A stretch of DNA of 64,000 nt from Trichuris trichiura. Its lineage: Eukaryota; Nematoda; Enoplea; Trichinellida; Trichuridae. How positions within the stretch are numbered: the stretch's first letter is position 1; each line of letters starts with the position of its first letter. The stretch is from positions 806,001 through 870,000 of the forward strand of contig JBAJFE010000005.1 of the NCBI GenBank assembly GCA_037903355.1. The letters run 5' to 3'. The notes beneath the pieces were generated by a model. The model saw only the letters and a list, made by a program, of their open reading frames with translations. It ran no database searches and was not told the DNA's origin. This document shows positions 24,521 to 35,685 of the stretch, piece after piece. Position numbers and translations under genes: made by a program.

Positions 24521-25019
24521 ACAATATTTGTATCATTTATCCGTTGAACATAGTAGAAAAAATATGTTTCTTCATTGCCGAAGGTTCTATTGTTTATATT
24601 TTAAACCAAAAGTTCCTCATCAAGCCAAAATAATCAGATAAGAATTTATATTCAATTTATAAAGTATTTGTTATGTATATGTACTGTTAAATTCTTCTTA
24701 AGCAAGCAATTTAGACTATTTGAAATGACATTGAGGTAATCAAGTTTGCGTTCCTCTTTCATATAAACATTAATGGATTATTCATTTTGGTGATTATTCT
24801 TATGATCTCTTTACTGTATTGTCTCTAAAGCGAAGTTCCGCTTCTTTACAAGAAGAAATTGTAATGGAAGCGGTACTGACCAGTTAGCGCATCATTGTCA
24901 GCTGTTGTCCTGTTTCTGTCCTTTTTCATCGATTGCTCTTTTCACTCTGAAACATTTGAACGTCCATTTTAAGAGCACTTTGAAAGATTTAAAACAGTGA
25001 TTCCCAACCTTCTCTGCGC

Positions 25020-25090
25020 CAGGGCCCCCTTTCGAGACGCACATCTTCTCAGGGCCCCCTTTCGAGATGCACATCTGCTCAGGGCCCCCT
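25020..25090. repeat. 30-bp subterminal tandem repeat of the hAT element
   Basis: The unit AGGGCCCCCTTTCGAGACGC plus about 10 more bases occurs twice in full and a third time in part. Related GGGGCCCCC clusters lie at the opposite end (28876-28960). Subterminal repeats of this kind are typical transposase-binding DNA in hAT elements. Confidence 0.75.
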
Positions 25091-25650
25091 CCCGTTCTTG
25101 CGTGGTTGTGCTCTTCTCTTTTCTCGGCCTAGGTTCTTTCGCGTTTATTAGAATACCTGTGACACGCAGTTTACCAAAGATTTCAACAATGAATTTGCTG
25201 TTGTCTTTTCGATCTGGTGAAAATCGGACAACGAACTTTTAATCTGCATTTTAAAACTCTTCAATTTAAAAGTTCGATTTTTGCACTGCTCTGTGCCATA
25301 TGGAAAAGGCAGTAACGAATCTAAATCTAATTCCTGGCACGTGTGCAGTGTTTTTCACTCGCGTGGTCTAAGTATTTCAGACGACCTGTAACTGCTCTTC
25401 TTTGCCGAGTGAATGAACGTAGGCTAAAAAAATTCCTTAGTCATACGGAATCCACGCTCAGCTGCCAAACTTTCGTCTTAAAAATGGGTTTCTGTGACAA
25501 AAGTTTCCTATTAAGATTTATTGGATTTGTAGTCAAGATTTGCAAAGACTACCACACATGAAGATGGAACGTCTTTATACGGTTTAGCAGTTTTATCATA
25601 AGGAAAAAGAGTCGTTTATTACCATTGTAAGTCAAAGAAGGTAAGAGCAT

Positions 25651-25815
25651 ACAAACGATAGGAGCTTTCGGAACTCAACTGGTTCCGTCGTCAGCAACAG
25701 GGTACAAGGCCTGTCGCTAACGATGAAACTGGGTAAGTGCTCCCTTTCGCCCAGGGCTTGTGTCCTATCGCTGACGACGGATCCAGTTGGGTTGTGAAAG
25801 CCCTGATCGTTTGGG
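25651..25815. repeat. Foldback repeat with two inverted hammerhead-like cores, nested in the hAT element
   Basis: Left core 25661-25694 (minus strand: CTGACGA, GGAAC stem, GAAAGCTC) and right core 25771-25804 (+ strand: CTGACGACGGATCC, GTGAAAGCCC) are inverted copies, with extra arm similarity in ACAAACGAT / ATCGTTTGG. The centre is about 75 bp. The arms differ at several places. Confidence 0.65.
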
Positions 25816-26109
25816 TACTGCTGCGTTCTCTTATTTACAACGGGAGTAAACCGCTCTTTTTCTTTTGTGACTAACTGGCACTTAACTCTTCAGTCGCAGG
25901 GTATGAAAATGGTTTGTTAGAAACGTCAACGCGCTTTTGCCGCACGCGGTCAAATTCTACGTCTGTTTTTTGTTGTACTTGTCGCCTTGTTAACAACAAC
26001 AGTATTATGCGTTGATCATGCTGGACGTCGGTTCTCCGAACTCCGTATTATTGCATTCCAGTTTACTATTTGACTTTAACAAGTAGCAAAAGTTGGCTAT
26101 GTTGGCTAA

Positions 26110-27888
26110 TCAGTGTGGTGGCTGAAGCTGGTGCCCTAATACCAATTTTTCCACGTCAGGTTCAATATTCGTTAGCAGCAATCTTAAGTCTCCACGCTGC
26201 ACTATTTGTAGCCTGTTTCTTTTTTTAACCAAAAGATCTGTTGCGGCACTGAACCCACGTTCAACCAAATAAGAGGAAGGAAACGGCACGAGGAACGTTT
26301 TAACGATCTTCCATAATTCAGGGTAAAGTGTCGCAATTTGATGCTGCAACCAGAAATGACTGTAGCCACTCTTAAACTTAGGCTTCAGTTCTTCATTGGC
26401 TTGCAATTCAATCAGCTCTTCTTGCAAAAATGTTTCTGCTTCGTTAGCGTTAGAATATGGATCCAAAATCCAGGCTGGTATTCTCATTGTCAAGATGTCC
26501 TCGTATCTTTCAAGCATTTCCTTGTGCAGCATACTCAGGTGGTCGCAGTAAACATAGACATCGTCGTCAGGTATGGTGCACGTTTTCTTTAGCTCGCCAA
26601 GATTAGGGAACTGATGAAACTCTCCACGAGCCAAGTTGTGCTTGAAAAGCAAGAGCTTGGAGATGAAGGCAGAAATAACATTCTTGGTCTTGATCAAATT
26701 CAGATCGTCTCCTTGCAACTGGAGACTCGTTTCGTTGAATTTAAAATAAAGGTCTGACAGATAAGCGACGTCGCCTTTGTGCTTCTTCAAGTTGTTCCCG
26801 AGCTCGATATCATCGCTTTCAAAGAACTGCAAAACCGTTTGAAAAAGCTGATAAAAACGGTTCAGGCATACGCCTCTTGACAGCCATCTGACTTCTGTGT
26901 GGAGGAGCAGACGGGTGAACACTTCGTCATTTTCATCACATAACTGTCTGAATAATCTGTCTTTTAATGGATTTTTCTTAATTTTGTTGATCGCTAGGAT
27001 AACGTATTGCAAGGAGCGATATAGACGAGCACTGAGCCGCTTTGCAACCAGGTGTTGTCGGTGTATTACGCAATGCACTGCCAAAACGTCTGGAACCGAA
27101 CGTTTCAGGTAAGATATAAAACCCCGATGGCATCCTACCATTGAGGGAGCACCATCCGTCGCAGTTGACATTATATTTGTTAGCGGAATTCCTTTCTCTT
27201 GAAAGAAACCCTGTACACTGCAAAATATGGACTCTCCCTTCGTATCAGCTATCATTTCTCTCGCAAACAGTAGTTCCTGTTCTAGTTTTTCCCCTTTTAT
27301 AAACCGTACGTACGCAAGCAACAATGCCTCATTCTGCGGCAAAACGGACTCGTCCAACTGTAGTGAAAATTGCGCCGTTTTCAAAAATTCACACAGCGTG
27401 TTCTCTACATCGGCACCCATTTCATCAATTCGTCGTTGCACTGTGTTATTGCTCAAGGGGATTTTGTTGATTATGTTTGTCGCTGGCATGTGCAGCACAG
27501 TACGTAGCACCTCACTCACGGCGGGAAGTAACAGCTGTTCACCGATGGTGTGTGGTTTTCCAGATTTTGCAATCATTAAAGAGAGGTTATAGGAAGCACG
27601 CAAACCATCGCTACTTTGACTCGATGCAGACGAAAAAATGCTTGATAATCTCGGCCGTTTTTTAAAGCTGTCTCGTAGAGATTGAAAATACGAAAGATCT
27701 TTGCCGGCTTTGTCGCCATGCATTCTGTTTAAATGTTTTATTAATTTTGATGGTTTCATGATTTCGTTGGCAAAAGTCTTCTCACAGATGAGGCACAGCG
27801 GTTGCTGAGGGTTCGAGGGTGATTGTATAAATCCATATTTTAAATACTCGGCGCTATATTGCCTACATTTCTTTTTCGGTGCGGCCAT
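26110..27888 (-). CDS. hAT-family transposase with BED zinc finger (ZBED5/SCAND3-like)
   Basis: One uninterrupted 592-codon frame on the minus strand, from ATG at 27888 to a stop at 26110. A BED-type finger uses C32, C35, H52 and H57, after a basic N-terminus (APKKK) that could serve in nuclear import and DNA contact. The RNase-H-like catalytic core shows D179 (QLDES), D245 (ATDGAPS), the family motif C273-x2-H276 and a late acidic residue E543 in YLVERGFS. The C-terminal part (about 525-580) matches the hAT dimerisation region, and an all-helical insertion lies between. The protein would cut the element's ends in the nucleus and insert it into an 8-bp target. It resembles the transposase lineage that gave vertebrate ZBED5 and SCAND3 type proteins. 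No premature stop or frameshift is seen, so it may be active. Confidence 0.93.
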   Translation of the reverse strand: MAAPKKKCRQYSAEYLKYGFIQSPSNPQQPLCLICEKTFANEIMKPSKLIKHLNRMHGDKAGKDLSYFQSLRDSFKKRPRLSSIFSSASSQSSDGLRASYNLSLMIAKSGKPHTIGEQLLLPAVSEVLRTVLHMPATNIINKIPLSNNTVQRRIDEMGADVENTLCEFLKTAQFSLQLDESVLPQNEALLLAYVRFIKGEKLEQELLFAREMIADTKGESIFCSVQGFFQEKGIPLTNIMSTATDGAPSMVGCHRGFISYLKRSVPDVLAVHCVIHRQHLVAKRLSARLYRSLQYVILAINKIKKNPLKDRLFRQLCDENDEVFTRLLLHTEVRWLSRGVCLNRFYQLFQTVLQFFESDDIELGNNLKKHKGDVAYLSDLYFKFNETSLQLQGDDLNLIKTKNVISAFISKLLLFKHNLARGEFHQFPNLGELKKTCTIPDDDVYVYCDHLSMLHKEMLERYEDILTMRIPAWILDPYSNANEAETFLQEELIELQANEELKPKFKSGYSHFWLQHQIATLYPELWKIVKTFLVPFPSSYLVERGFSAATDLLVKKRNRLQIVQRGDLRLLLTNIEPDVEKLVLGHQLQPPH

Positions 27889-28978
27889 CTAGGATAAACA
27901 TGCTTGTCATTAACACCTTCAGAGATACACAGCATTGCAATGGCTGTGGAAAACTAAAAGCTCACTGAGATAAACTATGAAGACTTATATGCGTCCTGCC
28001 TCAGTATGTCTCGGAAACCGGATCTGCGGTAGCTTCTATTTCTTGTTAAATTTGGAAGGTCTACGTCTTCATTCTCCGAATCTTTTTTCGTTGGGTCTGG
28101 GAACGCAACTGGGTTCTCATAACCAATCCAAGCACCCCAGGCGTAGCGTCAAGCTGTTGTATACATCGCTCTTTAGTCTCTCCCTGTCTCTCCTTTCTAT
28201 TTCCCTCTTTTCTAACTTTTAAGTCAAATAAGACATGGCTTCTACACCTCATAAACTCCCTTAGAACCTATTAGAATTCATTCTGATCTACAGACGGTAA
28301 CAAATTACTGATGAAATGAAAGATCAAACGAAAATTACGTAACAGTTACCTTTATCCTTTTCCTGTAAAGATTTGACCTTTGATGAAGTTCAAGAAAACT
28401 TGTGACCGCCAAATGCTGAATTTTTGAACCAACTGATTTGTAACAATGTATCGATAGTGAAGACGTAAAACTTCGTGAGCGTATGACAGGATGCACGCAA
28501 GAGAGAAGAAAGAACCAAGTTGCCTGGTGTCAACGAAAGAATTCCTTGTGACCTTCACACTTCTCTGTTCACGGTATCCCCTGAAGACATGACGTCATGC
28601 GTCCCGCCGCCTACTGAATGCAACATTCGTACAGTTTTTCTGAATAACTTCGAGTCGTCGCCAGTGGGAGGAATTGCGCAGCCTCATTCAGTATTCAGCG
28701 AGCTTCTGTGAGTTGTCAGTGACTTCGCTTGAACGCAGTAGGGTTCTTTTGATTTAGGAGCGCCACGCTAAGCTGATGGCAAGTTCTTTTCTCTATGCTC
28801 CGTGACATTGAGAAATTGCTTACTCTCTGTTTTCACGAGAAAAGTTTTATTAGAGAAAAGATTCATTGGCACAACCCGGGGACCCCCAGGGGCCCCCTTA
28901 GCATTCAGGACCCCCTTCGACTCCCCCAGGGCCCCCAAGGGGGCCCAGGGGCCCCCTTTGGGAATGACTGATTTAAAA

Positions 28979-30360
28979 CAATATCCGCTCAGCATATCTT
29001 TCAATAAATTCGATCCATGAAAAAATATCTCCCTTTACTGTAGCGTTTCAATCTCATAGGAAGAATTATGATTGTAGAAATTGAGAAGATAAATGGACGC
29101 CAATTCCATTGATGCTTATTGAAATGTTGGAAAAGTAATTTGTTTGTACTTTTTGTAAATGTTTTCAAAATAGCGTTAACGGATGTTCGGTTCGTACGAC
29201 GTTTGCAATTCCATTACGAATGCAGAAATATGAAACTAGGAATGGCGGTAGAAATCGAGGAAGGACGCGGCAAGTTTATAAGTACTTGTTTTGAATAGTT
29301 TTGTGGGTTTTAGATATGCACTGTTAAATAACTTACTTTGACAAAACTTTGCAGTAATTTCCGATCATTTAGATTGTATTGGCGTCAAATTAATAAATAA
29401 TTGTCTAGGCTGAGCAATTTCAACTCGTGACAATAATTTATTCTCTTCGCTTTTGTAATATGCAGAGATTAGAGTTTTTGTACAATAGTTGTTTACAGCG
29501 AAGAAAACTGTTATATCAGCGACAGTTATTCCAAAGTTGTTTTATTTTATTGAAAGGATGTTATTGAAACAATTAAGCTACTTTTTAAAGTTGTTACTTG
29601 TAATTCACCAATGTTTATTTCCCGGTTAGATTATGATTGACAGAGTTGAAGTCCGTTCCGACAAAAGCACAAAATGTTTTGATTAAATTAAATGTAACAG
29701 TCACTCATTGTCCATTGAGGAAACAAGAAAAACTTTTCTGTTTCATATTTTCAGACAGCGTTAACATAATATTAACTCCATTTTCGATGCAATATTGAGG
29801 AGTACAAAGTAGCAAAATGAGACGAGTTACAATTATTTAAAGGTATGTCCATTATTCAGCCATAATAATGGAACGGTCTTAAAGTAGTTGCATTGTTGTG
29901 ACGCTGTCGTTTAATGTCAAAGAAGACATTTCTAATATCAGAAACGTATACATAATTTCTCTGTTTAATGAAGGTATATGATCCGGTTGATCCCAACGTG
30001 ACGTGATGAAATCCATAAAATGTATTTCAGTATGGTGCCTTAATTTCGCCAAAACTTTTGGCTCTTTTTCCTTCGTAAACATTGTAGACGAAGCTGTGGG
30101 GTCCATAAACGTTACGTGAAAACAAAACGGGTTCAAACCGTAAAGAAGAATTTCTCACAAAGAAAACCTTTAGTTGTTTAAAGTGCAGCTAAAATTCCTG
30201 TCTTTAAGTTGCTTTTGAAAGCGGTTTTTTATTTTTTATACTTTTGCAGCGGCAGGTTGGAATCATCCAAAGATTGTATTTCATTGTATGAACTTGATGT
30301 TTCCGTCGTAGTTTGTCCGTATAACCGAAGATTTGGCAAACATGTAATGAACTATCAATA
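28979..30360. other. AT-rich intergenic stretch
   Basis: About 1.4 kb. A minus-strand frame at 29879-30136 (85 aa, containing HHTEIHFMDFITSRWDQPDH) has a protein-like composition but no recognised family and no clear splice sites. Otherwise nothing is seen. Confidence 0.35.
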
Positions 30361-31073
30361 GTTTCCTAATCCATAGTTCTCATTACCAGCGATGTTTTGA
30401 AATATAGAAGTTAAGAACAGCTCATTAAGTACAAACGTTATTGGTTAAGAGAAGAGCGGTTTATCGTGTGTATTGATTCATCATATTTTGTCTTCTTCAT
30501 CTTTATTAAACGAATGATTGCCGTGAAGACATTGAAAGACTGATTTGTTTTGTGAGATGTGCAGTCATTTAACAAACGCTCTTTGTTTTTATTATTATTA
30601 ATTTGCTTAAAAGATTAAAATGCTTTGTTATGATTTCTCTAAACATTTTAGGATAATGATAAGTTCCAGATTTGCAATAGTTTAACGATTCTTCGTTCAA
30701 AAGCTTTCCATTTGTTTATAGGTTTTGCAGAAGTATTACTAATCATAGGTATACATTTTGAGAGAATTCATCTTTCATAGTGTGTTTGATCTTCTACGGC
30801 TTTTTCGGCTTCTACAGAATTCGTCATTAAATGTTCTATGAAATTCCTTTGCTTAGCAGAAGACGTGAACGAAGCTAATTAGTAATTTTCTATGCTACCA
30901 ACGTGTTTACAAATATTTTTGATTTGTCATTGTCAACAGGGCCCTATTGTGATTCTTTGTTTGGAATGAAATACATTTTTTTCGTTTCCAAAAGCTGAGG
31001 CGCATTATTTCGTAGTTACTATAATCTCTCTTTCCACAGATACTGCGCATCAGTAGTCAGAAAAACCAATGGG

Positions 31074-31393
31074 TTTTAATAGACCTTCGACGGCTTTTCC
31101 GGTTCCTTCTCTGTGTGATTGTATCTGTAAATTAGTGAAACGACTGCTCTACCGGCGAAAGGATGAGCGATTATTAAGAAAAATTGTACAGAACCAATGC
31201 ACTCAACAATACTTGAGAGATTTCAGAACGTTTTTTTCTGTTCATCAGTGAAATGGAAGAGAGCTCGTTTTCGAACTGCGGGAAGAGCTCTCCTCCATTT
31301 CACTGACGACATTTCTGAACATTGGTTCTGTACAATTTTTCTTAATAATTGCTCATCCATCCGTTGGTAGAGCAGTTGTTCCGTTTAATTACA
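31074..31393. repeat. Palindromic element, copy 2
   Basis: Left arm begins near CCTTCGACGGCTTTTCC; the right arm (CATCCGTTGGTAGAGCAGTTG) is cut short at the duplication boundary near 31393. Inner arms match over TTCTTAATAA and TTGTACAGAACC. The central core is decayed: GAAAGC is not intact. Confidence 0.7.
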
Positions 31394-31973
31394 TTTATGA
31401 ATTAACGGAAGTTTCGTAATCCATAATTCTGATCATCAACGATGTTTTCAATTAGACGGGTTAAGAACTGCTCATTAAGTACAAACTTTACTGCTGAAGA
31501 GAAGAGCTGTTTATCGTATGCATTGATCCATCATGTTTTGTCTTCACCGTCCATATTAAACGAATGATTACCCTGAAGACATTGAAAGACTGATGTACTA
31601 TATGAAATGTGGAATTTTTTTTAGCAGACACTCTTTGTTATTATTATTTATTAATTTGCTTACAAGAATAAAGTGTTTTGTTATGATTTCTCTAAACATT
31701 TTAGGAAAATGATAACTTGCAGATTCGCAATGGTTTAACGATTCTTCGTTCAAAAACTTTCCATTTGTTTTTAGTTTTTGCAAAAGTATCACTAATCATA
31801 GGTATACGTTTTGAAAGTCTTCCTTAAATGTTCTATGCAGTTCCTTCACATAACAAAAGAAGTGAACTAAGCGATGCCTTAAAGTAAAGTGAAAGTAATT
31901 AGCAATTTCTTTCTTCTACCGCCGTGTTTATAAATAGATTTGATTTATGACTGTTAACAGGGCTGTTTCTTCG

Positions 31974-32327
31974 ATCTTCTACGGCTTTTCCCATTTTTTC
32001 TCTGTGTGATGGTATCTGTAATTAGTTGAAACCATTGCTCTACCAACGAATGGATGAGCAATTATTAGCATAAATTCAAACACAATATAGTCTGTTTTTT
32101 ATTTAGACCTTTGGGAACGCTCTAGTTTTGTCATCAGTGAGATGGACGAGTTTCTGACAGAACTGACGACAGAAGCAGAGCGTTCCGTATCCTCTAAATA
32201 AAAAAGCTGACTGTATTGTTTTTGAATTTATGCTAATAATCAGTCATCCACTCGTTGGTACAGCAATTGTTTTGGCTAATTATAGAAACAATCACACAGA
32301 GAAAAAACAGGAGAAACCGTAGAACAT
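31974..32327. repeat. Palindromic element, copy 3
   Basis: Arms run from CTTCTACGGCTTTTCCC to the inverted AGAAACCGTAGAACATT, with CTCGTTGGTACAGCAATTG in the right arm. It splits the second copy of the 1-kb duplication, so it inserted after or separately from that duplication. The core is degenerate on both sides. Confidence 0.7.
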
Positions 32328-32531
32328 TTAACAGACATGAAACAGGCGCCCGTTACAAAGCACCCCGTGTTTATGTTAACAGGGCATTATTGTGATTCTT
32401 TTCATGGGATGAAATGCGTTCTTTCCATTTTGAAAAACTGAGGTACATTATTATTTCGTAAGTAAAAATTTCCAACTTTTAATCTTTTTTATTACTCATA
32501 CTGCGCACTTGTAATCAGAAAAACGAATGGT

Positions 32532-32926
32532 TTTTGGTAGGTATTTTAAGGTTTTTCCGGTTTATTTGTCTCTCTGTTGGTATCTGTAATTAAATGAAAC
32601 AATTGGTTTACGAACGGATGGATGAGCGATTATTAAGAAAAATTGGACAGGACCAATACACTCAACTTTTTATTTCAGAGCTTTAGGAACGCTCTAGTTC
32701 CGTCGTCAGTGAAATGAAGGCGAGCTCTTCCGAAGTCCGAAAACGAGCTCTCCTCCATCTCACCGACTACGAAACTGAGATGTTCAGATAGCGCTGAAAT
32801 AAATATGAATGCATTGGTTCTGTATATTGTTTCCTAATAATCGCTCATCCATCCGTTGGTAGAGCAGCTGCTTCGTTTGATTACAGATACTAACACGGTC
32901 AAAAAACGGGAAAAGCGGTAAAAGAT
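32532..32926. repeat. Palindromic element, copy 4
   Basis: Arms share AAGAAAAATTG / TAATAATCGCTCATCCATCC and the tRNA-like CCGTTGGTAGAGCAGCTG. On the minus strand 32678-32709 keeps CTGACGA, a GGAAC stem and a slightly changed CTAAAGCTC, so the core is recognisable with one change in the GAAA. The centre also holds an inverted GAGCTCTTCC / CTCTCCTCC pair. Confidence 0.7.
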
Positions 32927-35396
32927 GTACCAAGAACCTCGAAACATTATCCCGTTGCGAATCAACTTGTGTTACAGAAAAATGAATCTGTCAATGTGAA
33001 CAGAGACTGCGGAACAATAACCATCATATACTTTCAAATTGAACATACGCTTGTTTATTTTTGACAATGATAATTTGGACAGATTACCCATTATTTTGCA
33101 TAAATCGTAGTGGAGCTTTAACTACCCAAAATGCTTCGGATCAATTTTTCAGTTGTTTGCGTATATGTCAAAAAAGAATGAAGAATAATTTATGGAGATG
33201 AATTAGCATACAAAAAATTTTTACTAGTGCGCATGGTGTATTCAGTGAGCGTGGGAAAAGATGAAGAAATGCAATGATAAAGAATTAAAGATTAAAATGG
33301 GCAATGGATGAGTTCCGCAATTCCATCTCAATAGAGGTATCTTAGAACAGCGTAAATCCATTTCCTAATAGATGGCGGCCATTGAGAACTATGCTGTCAT
33401 TGGTATTAATTAACATCTTTCTATTGCGTACGGGAATGGAAAAAATGATTGTTTAGTGGAAGCATATACGATATTTATTGATCGATAAATCGTTTCATTT
33501 CATTCGGCTTCTTTGCGGTTTAACATTCAGGTAAAATTGATGTTTCGGTTGGATCGATGAAGAATTCTTATTGGTTCCTTTGAAGCACAAGTAAGGCTAT
33601 TGTCATTTGCAGTTTTTTTGTTGGAACACATTATTTTCTATCACTTACCATACTTTTTGAAGTTGGGTAAAGAAAGTTCATTCAATTTGCATTTTCATTT
33701 TCTCATCGATTCTTGGCGTTTATACTCACGTGTTGAAACAATCACGTTAATAACGCCTTTTATTTGTGTTTAAGAGAGGATCAAATTCAGTTTTAAAAAA
33801 TATTAAGTTTCATTGTATATGACAATGTTTACTCAAAGTAAAATTTGCCTCAAGGCTTGCGCAGTTGCCCTTTCAATCCGACGTATTAGTAAAGTAAATA
33901 GTTTGTGTGAATGAGTCGTTCCGTTTTAGTCAGCCGAGCACTCACACTCGTTGCAAAGCAAACAGTGTAAAGGTTTATCGGTCACGGTCAAATTTGCATA
34001 ATAAGCATCGATGTGAGCAGAGCACGGTAAATTTAATTTCATTTATCGATCTTTTCGTCGACGACATCGGCTGAACTGTGATCGCTCTCCCTCCTTTTTC
34101 GTTAGTCGCAGCTGTGCTTTACACAGTTCCATATTTTGACCCCACACTTTTGTTTGCTATATTTTTTGTCTTTGCGTCGAAGTGTTATTTACTGGAAAAA
34201 CTCGTTTGACAAAAGCGAGTTTTCTGCAATGTTTCTCAGAGCTTTCCGGACTCGTCTCATCCTGTTGTCAACGGACTGATAAAAAGTCTGTTTGCCGAAA
34301 TGAAGAACAGATATTGCTCTTCCTGTAAGTATAAAATAAAAAGTTTTATTATGATAACTTTTTACTCTTTCAGGTTGACAATGTACAAGCACATCTTGTC
34401 ATTAGCATATGGTATCCCCTTCACAACAATGAATTTTGTGCGACAATTATTCCGCATTCAAAGAAAAGCGACAAGGTATTTTAGGTGATCAATAGAGCAA
34501 AAGAAACTGTACAATTTCAAGAATTTAATCTTCTCGTTTTAATCTTTCGACATGCAGATAAGGACGGCGTTGGCGACTAATGCTGATAAGGTAATCCCTT
34601 TGCAGGAAGTCAAATTTGCAAGATTAGAATTGCATTTTTAGGTTTTTAGAATTGCCAAATGGTTGTGTGGAACAATTTAAAAAGAGACATAGTGGACGTC
34701 GTTCGACATTCTCGCGTCACTGCTGCATGTATGCATGTTACAGCATGAAGGGAATACCGTAGCAGTCGCATGTTGTTCATATGAAATTAATTAATTAATT
34801 TAGCGTTTATAGTTCGACTTTGAAGAAACTTGGCCCTCTTCTTGAAAAGATAAGTACATTTTGTCCAATCGACTTTTTGTGACGAAAATTTCTTTTTCAG
34901 GAAAAGCACTCGAATGGACAACTGCTGACTTGCTGACGACGGGACCTGGCCAGTCCTGAAAGCTCTGAAAAACAATGAAAAGAAGAATTTGTTGATTTCG
35001 TGAATAACACTTCTACGCATACATTTTGTGTGATTGCGTGAATAAAATTTTCAACTGGCGCGTGTCTTTTCTGTCGCGGTTGCAGTCCAACATTTCATAA
35101 GGTTTATGGTTCCGTGTTTAGGATCCACACCAACGGATGCAAGAAGACAATTCGAGGACGGAAAAGAAACGAGAAGAAACGAACAGGGACAACAAGAGGA
35201 GCAAGAAAAGAAAGAGAAAAATGGAAAAGTTCGGGATCAACGTGTAAGTATGCAGTAGGCAGGGCGAGGGTAGGCACTATAGGTTCCAGCATGCATACGG
35301 GGTTCACATCCAATAGGGAATAGTGGGTTTAGATATTGGTTTCCGGAGGGGAGGGCGGGTGAGATACATTCTACTTGAGAATAAGGTGCATGGAAA
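32927..35396. other. AT-rich stretch with an old inverted pair of hammerhead-like cores
   Basis: About 2.5 kb without a supported gene. At 34933-34967 the + strand reads CTGACGACGGGACC, then GTCCTGAAAGCTCTG. A decayed inverted counterpart (CAGAGCTTTCCGGAC) lies near 34235. Several candidate short introns occur near 34325-34373 and 34490-34640. A purine-rich block (35150-35230) follows. Confidence 0.4.
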
Positions 35397-35461
35397 GGAT
35401 AGCTGCCCCCCCGCCCCCCCCAAAAAAAAAAAAGGGGGGTGGCGGGGGTGAGGCGCTATCC
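35397..35461. repeat. 65-nt poly-C / poly-A / poly-G hairpin
   Basis: GGATAGC at 35397 and GCTATCC at 35455 bracket a run of C (with one G), twelve A and then a G run with few interruptions. The whole would fold into a stem of about 25 pairs with an A-rich loop. Confidence 0.8.
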
Positions 35462-35499
35462 GTTGAGATTAGTAAACAACGACAATATTGCATCATCTG

Positions 35500-35685
35500 C
35501 ATGTCACATGTCACGCTTGTCATTTGTCACATGTGCCGCATGTCACATGTGACAGTCGCATGTCGTGTGTCGTCTGTCGCATGTCGTATGTCGTGAGTCG
35601 CATGTCGTGTGTCGTGAGTAGCATGTAGTATGTCGTGAGCAGCATGTCGAGTGCCGTCTGACGCATGTCGACTGCCGTGCGTCCC
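35500..35685. repeat. Imperfect ~10-bp tandem repeat (GCATGTCGTG/CATGTCACAT type)
   Basis: About eighteen imperfect decamers related to GCATGTCGTG and TCACATGTGC run across this block. They create minus-strand frames rich in RHATHD, which are repeat artefacts. Confidence 0.8.

Larger units (their letters stand above)
24995..28970 (-). mobile_element. Complete hAT DNA transposon with 8-bp target duplication
   Basis: The element starts CAGTGATTCCCAACC at 24995 and ends, on the other strand, CAGTCATTCCCAAAG at 28970. Both ends carry GGGGCCCC-rich subterminal DNA. The direct repeat ATTTAAAA lies just outside each end (24987-24994 and 28971-28978), an exact 8-bp duplication as hAT elements make. 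Inside, on the minus strand, is an intact BED-finger hAT transposase (26110-27888). A 30-bp subterminal repeat occurs about two and a half times at 25020-25090. A separate foldback repeat is nested at about 25651-25815. Total length is 3976 bp. Intact ends, target duplication and open frame suggest recent insertion. Confidence 0.93.
30361..32926. repeat. Diverged ~1-kb tandem duplication, each copy ending in a palindrome
   Basis: Copy 1 (30361-31393) and copy 2 (31411-32926) align from GTTTCCTAATCCATAG / GTTTCGTAATCCATA onward, sharing long blocks such as CATTAAACGAATGATT-like sequence, TTATGATTTCTCTAAACATT and AATCATAGGTATAC. Each ends in a member of the palindromic family. Copy 2 is longer because another palindrome (31974-32327) interrupts it at ACAGGGC. 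Identity by eye is roughly 75-85 percent. No coding frame is conserved between the copies. Confidence 0.75.
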
